This document shows positions 56,869-64,000 of a stretch of 64,000 bases of DNA, piece by piece. Made by a program: the position numbers and the translations under genes. Source of the DNA: Hymenopus coronatus (Eukaryota > Arthropoda > Insecta > Mantodea > Hymenopodidae); assembly GCA_030762935.1 (NCBI GenBank), contig CM060886.1, positions 32,721,509 through 32,785,508 on the forward strand, read 5' to 3'. A model generated the notes under the pieces. That model was not told the DNA's origin. It worked only from the letters and a program-made list of their open reading frames with translations, and searched no databases. How positions within the stretch are numbered: position 1 is the first letter of the stretch; each line of letters begins with the position of its first letter.

Positions 56869-57046
56869 CACTTGTGGCACCGCAGGCGATGATACTGGTG
56901 ATACATGGATTGAAGATGGAGCACTGGTGGGATGCGGTGGCAGAAGAAACCAGAGAACCCGGAGAAAACCCGCCCCTGCGCCGCTTTGTTCACCACAAAT
57001 CTCAGGTTGCGTCACTTGGGATCGAATTGAACGTATCAGATTTTTC
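56869..57046 (+). repeat. Dispersed module G, copy 3
   Basis: Contains GATGGAGCACTGGTGGGATG, GCAGAAGAAACCAGAGAACC, CGGAGAAAACC and GCGCCGCTTTGTTCACCACAA, in the same order as at 20221. It sits between PE copies 34 and 35. Confidence 0.5.
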
Positions 57047-57236
57047 CTGGTAGCTATGAATATGGTATTTGTAGATTTAAGATATGACGTATCAGAATCC
57101 TAATAATTATTTGTGTGACGACAGTTAATAGCGACATTTTTATGTATACCTTAGTAGCATTCCACAGAATCCCCTTAAATGGATGAAATGTTGAGCAATG
57201 GGGATATGGGCATATAGGGAGCAAACTCCTGTTTTT

Positions 57237-58132
57237 ACTTTCTCTATACCCACTATGTACATAGTGTATAGAGAAGGTATTGTAATGCACCCAAAAATTC
57301 GATAACGAGATTTCACCGAAAATATGTTTTGAGACTCCCTTAAAACAAAAAAAAAAAAAAAAAAAAAAAAAAAAGGAGGCATTTTTAGAAAAATATCTAT
57401 CAGTCTGTTTGTGTGTGTATGTGGGCAGCATAGCTCAAAAACGAAAAGTCCGTTGAATACCAAACTTGCTATTTAAATTTGGTATCTTCCGAGGATGCGA
57501 CACGAAGATTTTCAAGAAAATCCCCCCACCCCCCACTCCCAACTACCCTATATATGGAACTTTTTTCGAAATTTTTTATTTTCTCAAAAATGGCTCTAAC
57601 GATTTTGATTATAATATCACATATTAAAGGTATTTACCTGATAAATAAAATGTGTATCTTGAATTTTCTGGGAATAGCCTCTGAAGATTACTTTATTCTG
57701 GATGAAGTTTGCGAAATTTTGCATAACTGCTAAACCGTAAGAGATGGAGAAAAACTTACTACACAGAAAATGTGGATCACATTAAAACACACAGTTTATG
57801 TTATATATATATATATTTTTAGTGGAGTTGATCGTTTTTAAGATATTCCTTGTTTTTGGTTTCAGCTTTGAAAAACTTATACGTTTCTCATACAGGTATT
57901 TGTCAGCTCGTGTCCATACAAACAAAGGAACTTCAGTCACATAGCAACCAGCATTTGAGTACTATTTTAACCTATGGTACCCCCTTATTTCACTTCTACT
58001 TACAAGGAAGCAAGTAATAAGACTATTTCTGCTAATTTTTTCTCATTTAGCATGAAGTCAATAGAAGCATAAGTTTTTTAACAATAATTTGTTGCAGATG
58101 TGTAGAGAAAGTCATATGAATGGAACACATCA
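57237..58132 (+). mobile_element. PE repeat, copy 35, full length
   Basis: About 896 bases with intact P palindrome (CTATACCCACTATGTACATAG) and T end (GGAACACATCA). An A run of about 27 (57348-57374) has expanded within it at the short A tract other copies carry. Confidence 0.9.
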
Positions 58133-58344
58133 CACTATTTTTCTTTTCTTTTAGCCGCACTATCAACGCATAGTATGGTGATATTAATGAGATTGTGGGG
58201 GATTTTTTTTAGCTGAACGTTTTTTAATCTACTTGGTTATGGACGCTGAATGAAATTTTTGAAATGATGTTCAAATGAACTTTGAACGATCAGAAATTCA
58301 TTAATCACACAAGCATAAATAAAATAATATGAATGTGAGCACAG

Positions 58345-58424
58345 GTCACTCGAGGATAAGTATTTTTCAGTCTGACTCTATCTATCCAATTCCTGTCCTA
58401 CACACGGCTTGTGTGAAAAAATAA
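58345..58424 (+). mobile_element. SINE family D, 3' fragment
   Basis: TTTTTCAGTCTGACTCTATC, then CCTGTCCTACACACGGCTTG and TGTGA6, matching the tail region of the insert at 38930-39270. The tRNA-like head is absent. Confidence 0.6.
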
Positions 58425-58854
58425 TTACATGAAGGTTCGAGCTATAAATTAATATAATAAGTACTGTTTATGAGGTTATTTCTTGTTGGAATGAAATATA
58501 ATTAAATATATTACTTCCTAATAGATAATATAACAATATATTAAATGCAAAAGTAGATATATTATTTAAACATAAATACATATTAAATACATATACATAT
58601 TACAATGATATACTCGACATATTACTTTCTAATATAGCAGGCAATTATTAACTACGCGACTGTTTAAATATTTCAATGTACAGATTTGCAAAATCGAAGT
58701 AATATGTCCCTTAATGCTCATTTTTATTCTAAGGAAGAATATTTCTTCTTTCGACTTTCAAGTAACTTAATTTCTATCAGACAAATAAACGCAGGATACG
58801 CCTGCGTGACGGTCTGATGTACATTGTACTTCGAATCAGGCTGTTCAGGTATGG
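58425..58854. other. Unassigned AT-rich spacer
   Basis: No gene or recognised repeat. Confidence 0.4.
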
Positions 58855-59110
58855 GTGTGCACTAAAAAGCATGAGTAACTCGCGACTCACAGAATCTACC
58901 TGCAATATGCACTATATTGCAACATTGAGGATAAGCTGAATCAGGAATTGGAAATGAAGTGGCTTAATTCAAGTATTGTAGTATTTTTTTGCCCAGTGAC
59001 GCAGTGGTTATCACACTCTCCTTCCAAATTTCTACAGAGTTTCATGGCTAAGTATGCTTACTCAGACGAGTCGAGTTGAAACAGTTGCTTTAGACACAAT
59101 GACAAAATAA
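58855..59110 (+). repeat. Old dispersed repeat E, copy 2
   Basis: Aligns with 38090-38345. It contains a tRNA-A-box-like GTGACGCAGTGGTTATCAC at about 58995, so the family may be a diverged SINE, but no clear B box follows. Confidence 0.4.
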
Positions 59111-59157
59111 CAAAAATCTTACGTGTTTCAAACACTGGACATTCTCTTATACTAAGG

Positions 59158-59863
59158 TAACAAATTACTTTAAAAAGCTTATTCTTCTATTTAATGCTAA
59201 TCGAGATAAAAATTAGCAGAAATAGTCTTATTACTTGCTTTTTTATATGTAGAAGAGAAACATGGGAATAAACTAAGCAAATCTTTTAAAATATGCCATG
59301 TGGATGAAATTCATCTAATACCAAGAAATATCTCAAAGCTGGTCAACTACACGTAAATATGAATATATAACAAACTCTTTCGTTTAACGACATTTGCAGT
59401 TTTGTGTAGTAAGTTTTTGTCTCTCTCTCTTTCTATTATAGTTTAGCTATTATGCTAAATTCAGTAAAATTCATCCAGAAAAAAGAGGTCTTTTAGGCTA
59501 TAATCAAAAAATTCAGGATATGAATTTTATTTGTCATGTAAACATCTTTAATATGCAGTACTTTAATCAAAATCATTACGCATGTAAAGGGATGTTTAGG
59601 GTTAGGAAATTTTCCTCGAAATCATCGAGTTGCCTCCTAGGAAGGTACTGAACTTAAATACCAAATTTTGTATTTTACCGACTTATCGTTTATGAGTTAT
59701 CGTGTTCGCTGGAACACAAAGGCACACACTGATATTTTTAATGCTTTTGTTGGATAAAAAGGACCCCATACCATGTATTTACGATGAAATTTCGGTAACA
59801 AATTTTTGGGTGGAATGCAATACCCTCTCTACCTACGTACCATGTACTATGTAGAGACAATAA
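59158..59863 (-). repeat. PE repeat, copy 36
   Basis: Outer T end missing (starts TAACAAATTACTTTAAAAAG). The P palindrome is decayed (CTACCTACGTACCATGTACTA). Confidence 0.8.
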
Positions 59864-60440
59864 AAATAGTACATCCAACAACCTTGATAATTTCTTTGGA
59901 AACTTCTTTTCTTTTAAATGCTTATTTTACCTGGCTGCTTATGAGGCAGCCAACAGGTGGAGAGAGAGAAAAGAAAAATCATTTACATTCACATGGGAAA
60001 GAGGGATAAAGCAAGCATGTTATAAGAGCTACAATTAGTTTCGCTTGTATATACTTTCTGGATATAGTTGACGGGTTTTGGAAACATACTATAAACATTT
60101 CCATGACTTGCATGTGGAGCATCAGCAGAACACTAGAGAAAAACAAAATAACGGTAATGGATTGCGTAAAATGACAGATGTCGCAACTCGTGCAGTAGCA
60201 AAGATGGAAATACTTTAAAACTTGAAAGCCACATTCAGGTTTTATTGGCGCTTTTAAGAGCTGAAACAGTTTTAACGACACAGTCGCTCTTACAGCTTTC
60301 AATGTTTTCTATCGGCTTCCATTTTTGCTAAACAGTCTATCTAATTAGGGTTTACTCTAGAGCCTTTGATGTACACGCATGCCAAAATATTGAATATCAC
60401 CCGCCATAATCACCTGTGCTCGGCAATTATGGAAATTCGT
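59864..60440. other. Unassigned spacer
   Basis: A 107-codon minus frame (59979-60302) shows no recognised motif. No repeat was identified. Confidence 0.35.
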
Positions 60441-61174
60441 GGTATTTTCTCTACATCTCTGCAACAAATTAGTGTTAGAAAGCTTATGCTTCTATTTACT
60501 TATGCTAATCGAGAAAAAATAAGCAGAAATGGTCTTATTATTTGTTTCCTTGTTAGTAGAAGCGAAATAAGAGAGTACCATAGGTTAAAGTGATAGTCAA
60601 ACACTGTTTGCTACGTGACTGAAGTGCCTTTGTTTGTATCGACAGGAGCTGACAAATTTCTGTATGAGAAAAGTATACGTTTTATAAAGCTGAAACCAAT
60701 AACAAGGAATATCAAACCATAAACTACAAAAAAAGGTATATAACATAAATTATATGTTTAACGTGCTCTATATTTTTTGTGGTAAATTTTTGTCATCTCT
60801 TATGGTTTAGCAGTTGTGCAAAATTCCGTAAAATTCATACAGAAAATTCAAGATATACATTTTATTTGTCAGATAATTATCTTTAATATGAGATATTTTA
60901 ATCAAAATCGTTACCTATTTTTGTGAAAATCAAACATTTCGAAAAAAAGCTTCAAGTAAAAGTTAATTGGGGGTGGCGGAGTTTTCTAGAAAATCTTCAT
61001 GTAGTATCCTTTTAAGATACCAATCTGTTTGGTATTCAACAGTCTTTTTGAGCTATGCTGCACAGACACACACAGACACATACACATATACACACACGGA
61101 CCTTTTTCTAAAACTTTTGGGTGGAATGCAATACCTTTTCTATACACGATGGACATAGTACGTGTAGAGAAAGT
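60441..61174 (-). repeat. PE repeat, copy 37
   Basis: Outer T end missing (starts GGTATTTTCTCTACATCTC). An internal deletion removes part of the 'attcatccagaataaagtag' block. P palindrome present (CTATACACGATGGACATAG). Confidence 0.8.
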
Positions 61175-62652
61175 AAAAATTCTAGCGAACAACTACGTAT
61201 ATCGGAAACATCTAAAATATTCTGGAAAGAGAAATTTCAAAAAGTGTTTGCAAGCGTGGTCACACGGTTTGTCAAATGATCGGCTTTGATGTACTCTGAC
61301 GTGCATAAGGCTGGCAAGTTCCCCTGGGTCGCCATAGTGTATTTCCCTCCTTAAGGTATCAACCCTCAGGTGACCAACTTTTGACTACACCTAGCAGATA
61401 TATGACGGAAAAACTACACATGAACAAAAGCGTAACCAACTTTACAAGTTAAGTAAAATAAAAAGGTGGTTCGGATACCATCTTTAAAGATGAGTTTCTC
61501 TAGAACTGGTACGCAAGGAGAAGCCAAACTGGGCCTTCTAGAGGAAGGGGCGAAGCATTGTTAGCAAATGTGTTTAAACTAGACAACGTAACATTAGGCG
61601 CAGGCTAATGTTATTTCCGCTACTAAAAGGCATCAAGAACATTGTAGTGTAACATGAACATTTAAGCTTTAAGCTGTAATGTTACCCTTAAGCAGTTCGC
61701 TCGTACTTTGGGGGAAATTTGCTGAGAAATTCTGTGGCTAAAATTATGTTCGGAAAACAGAGATGGCCACGCTGTTAGGGCTAGATCTAGTTTTTGCCGT
61801 CCCATTATGGGGCATATTTTATCCAGGAAGATGAGAACAGAAAGATAAAGGGCGATAGGAATAATAATTAAGTGCTAAATTTGACGAATGGAGGCCAGTG
61901 ATTTTACATGTGAGTACTGTGAAAGAAAACCAGGATGTCATAAAAAGATGCGGACTATGGAAATCAAAATATGCAAAAAGGCGATACTTTTTAGCGAATT
62001 TGATTACACTTTACCCAATTGGAAAACTGCATTGATACAATTATGCGTATTACGTTTAAGTAAATTTCTAACTATGATTAACTTCATTTCTTGCAGTTCC
62101 AGTACACTTAAAAAAAATAATAAATGGAGGAAAGCTGATCGATCTTGAGATCTACTAGAAGATTGCTGCATAGAGAATCAAACTGAAATTAAGTATCTAA
62201 ATTATGTTTCGAAATACTGATAAAATGAACGTGATTATTAATGCCTTAACTGTTAAACACGACGCGAAACCACAGGCCTGTCAGTGCTGATTCCGTTGCG
62301 TCGACCTTGTTCGCCCTGAAATTGAGACCCAAAGTTTGTGCAAGGAGTTGCAATGCTAAACATGTCTTGTTTATAATCTTTATCTTTTTTACTGAAATAT
62401 ATAATATAAATTTATTATAATTATCACATTTTTAGAGTTCTTGCATTCCAAATCTGAATTTTATGATTCAATGTCAAACGCTCATTATGAAAAGTTTAAA
62501 AGCAACAGTTTTTAAACACCTATATAATTTATCCTATTAACCAACTGTCGTATAATTATTTTACTTGCCCTATTTTTAAAAATAAAATTGTTTAGATTTA
62601 AATGGTGATAACTTAAAAAAATGTTCGCAAGACCAAAAAAAAAAAAAAAACC
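61175..62652. other. Unassigned spacer
   Basis: Nearly 1.5 kb without a recognised repeat. The + frame at 61888-62148 contains two Cys pairs (CEYC, later GCHKK) but not in a known zinc-finger spacing. No splice-bounded frame was found. Confidence 0.35.
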
Positions 62653-63550
62653 ATATATGTTCCATTTAAATGACTTTCTCTAGCTGTTATACATATAAAA
62701 TATTTTTATACAAGAATATTCTTTTATCTAAATCATGCTAATAAAGATAAACAGAGCAAGTACAAGAGAATTAAGGGGATAGAGTAGCTAAAGCGATAAT
62801 CAAATCTTTTAAAAGTTGGGTCTCTGTGTGAAAAAATTGAAGGTCGGTTCACTTTGCATGCCAGCAATAAAACATGAGAGATGAAACGAAAGTGTTTCCC
62901 TTTTGAGAAAAGTTAGTATAAAATTGAAAGCAATAACAAGGTACTTTGGAAACATTCAGATCTACAAATAAAACGTATTTGACAAAAATTGTGCTTTGTA
63001 CGAAATCAGAAATTTTTAGTGGAATAACCTCCCTCTATTGTGAATGAATTTTGCTTAAGTTGTAAACCGTGGGAGGTAGACAAATACACAAAAATTGCTG
63101 ATTTCGTAAACATTTGTGTATTAAGCTATTCACAATACAGGGATCCCCAGAGATTATTCCACTAAAATTCAAAATTTATGTATACGATATTTTAATCCCA
63201 ATCAATAAGGCATTTTTTAGAAGAGGAAAATAAAAAAAAATCAACGTAAAAGCTACATAGTTTTAGATAAGGAATTTTCTTGAAAATCTTCCTGTTGCAT
63301 CCTTGGAGACACTTAACATAGATATCAAGTTTGGTGTTTCAGGGTCCTTTCGTTTTTGAGCTATGCTGCCTAACACAAACACACTCACACACACACATAC
63401 TCACACACATGGACCTAAAATACTTTTCTTGTACTCAAGGTACCTCAAAACATATCTCCAAGGAAATTTCGTCATAGAATGTCCGGGTAGAATACAACCT
63501 GCTTTACAAACCTACTAAGTTCATTTTATGTATATATGCTAGAGAAAGTA
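62653..63550 (-). repeat. PE repeat, copy 38, old, with an internal inversion
   Basis: Recognisable from TATGTTCCATTTAAATGACT to GCTAGAGAAAGTA. Bases 63014-63058 are the reverse complement of 63121-63168 (TTTTAGTGGAATAA / TTATTCCACTAAAA at the outer ends), so a piece of the unit has been copied in inverted orientation. Confidence 0.75.
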
Positions 63551-63689
63551 AATATTTAAATATTTTATGTAATAGTTTTTAAGTTATGTTCTGGTAATTT
63601 ATATAAAAAACTTCAAAAGAATTGAATAACAGCTGCATCATATGGAGCATTTCAAACATATGAATGTGTTGATCATTTTTAAAACTCTG

Positions 63690-63690
63690 A

Positions 63691-63760
<70 letters not shown>
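63690..63760. repeat. Compound microsatellite (AT)5(AC)30
   Basis: Pure dinucleotide tract. The frames across it on both strands are Thr-His or Val-Cys repeats and not genes. The rest of 63551-64000 is unassigned. Confidence 0.95.
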
Positions 63761-63766
<6 letters not shown>

Positions 63767-64000
63767 GAAAATTGTAACACCAAGAAAAAATCTCCCGAAT
63801 AACTCCAAACTTGGTGGAAGTGTAGAAGAATGTACAAGCAATAAATAATTAGGTTTGCTGAGAAATGGTGTACACGTAGACCATGCAGAACCTTGTCCTG
63901 TCCGTCCCACAAGATCAATATTGCACCAAGTGTAGTCAGTGCAGAGTTGTCAAACAAGGTGGAAACAATAAAGCGAGTGCCAGTATGCCTCGTTGATGTC

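Overview
This window looks like intergenic DNA from a large, AT-rich, repeat-crowded animal genome, most likely an arthropod and probably an insect. That reading rests on the transposon families present: an I-group LINE with an RNase H domain, hAT and TTAA-target DNA transposons, and several tRNA-derived SINEs. No complete host gene, rRNA, CRISPR array or operon is visible, and the species cannot be fixed from the sequence. Nearly every open frame is a shadow of a repeat or a broken transposon gene. Two stretches (22899-23161 on + and 52443-52707 on -) have splice-site-like ends and might be host exons or their relics.

The dominant component is one repeat family, called here PE (palindrome-ended). 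About 39 pieces on both strands cover roughly 25 kb, or about 40% of the window. A complete unit is about 0.84-0.9 kb. One end (P end) is an imperfect palindrome with outer arms TTCTCTATAC / GTATAGAGAA around a CTATGTACATAG centre. The other end (T end) reads, inward to outward, TAGAGAAAGTCATGTGAATG then GAACACATCAGA, and runs into T. The middle carries a GTGTGTCC-type simple repeat. Strand convention: + means the P end is on the left. ACTTTCTCTA at the P end and TAGAGAAAGT about 25 bases inside the T end form an asymmetric inverted pair. With head-to-tail dimers, T-rich junctions and no obvious target duplication, this suggests a non-autonomous rolling-circle element of the Helentron/HINE type. 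That is inference.

Layout. 1-6300: PE copies, SINEs, and a 1.13-kb LTR-like insertion inside a PE copy (3479-4610). 6345-7064: a perfect 103-unit TATG array held between two 155-base inverted arms about 95% identical. 7.1-11.8 kb: a 93-base tandem repeat and PE copies, including a head-to-tail pair. 12475-18002: a full-length but dead I-group LINE on the minus strand with an 11-base target duplication. 18.4-29.6 kb: PE copies, SINE A copies and remnants of LINEs and of a helix-turn-helix gene. 29673-30688: a decayed hAT element with terminal inverted repeats and an exact 8-base target duplication. 31.4-40 kb: SINEs, PE copies and a TTAA-flanked element (35742-37326) with a PE copy nested in it. 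40329-41680: a 12-copy 115-base satellite. 42-64 kb: more PE copies, SINEs, LINE 3' ends and simple repeats.

Nothing here forms a pathway. The informative relations are of insertion order: SINEs, an LTR-like element and PE units sit inside one another, and exact target duplications allow several insertions to be dated relative to each other.
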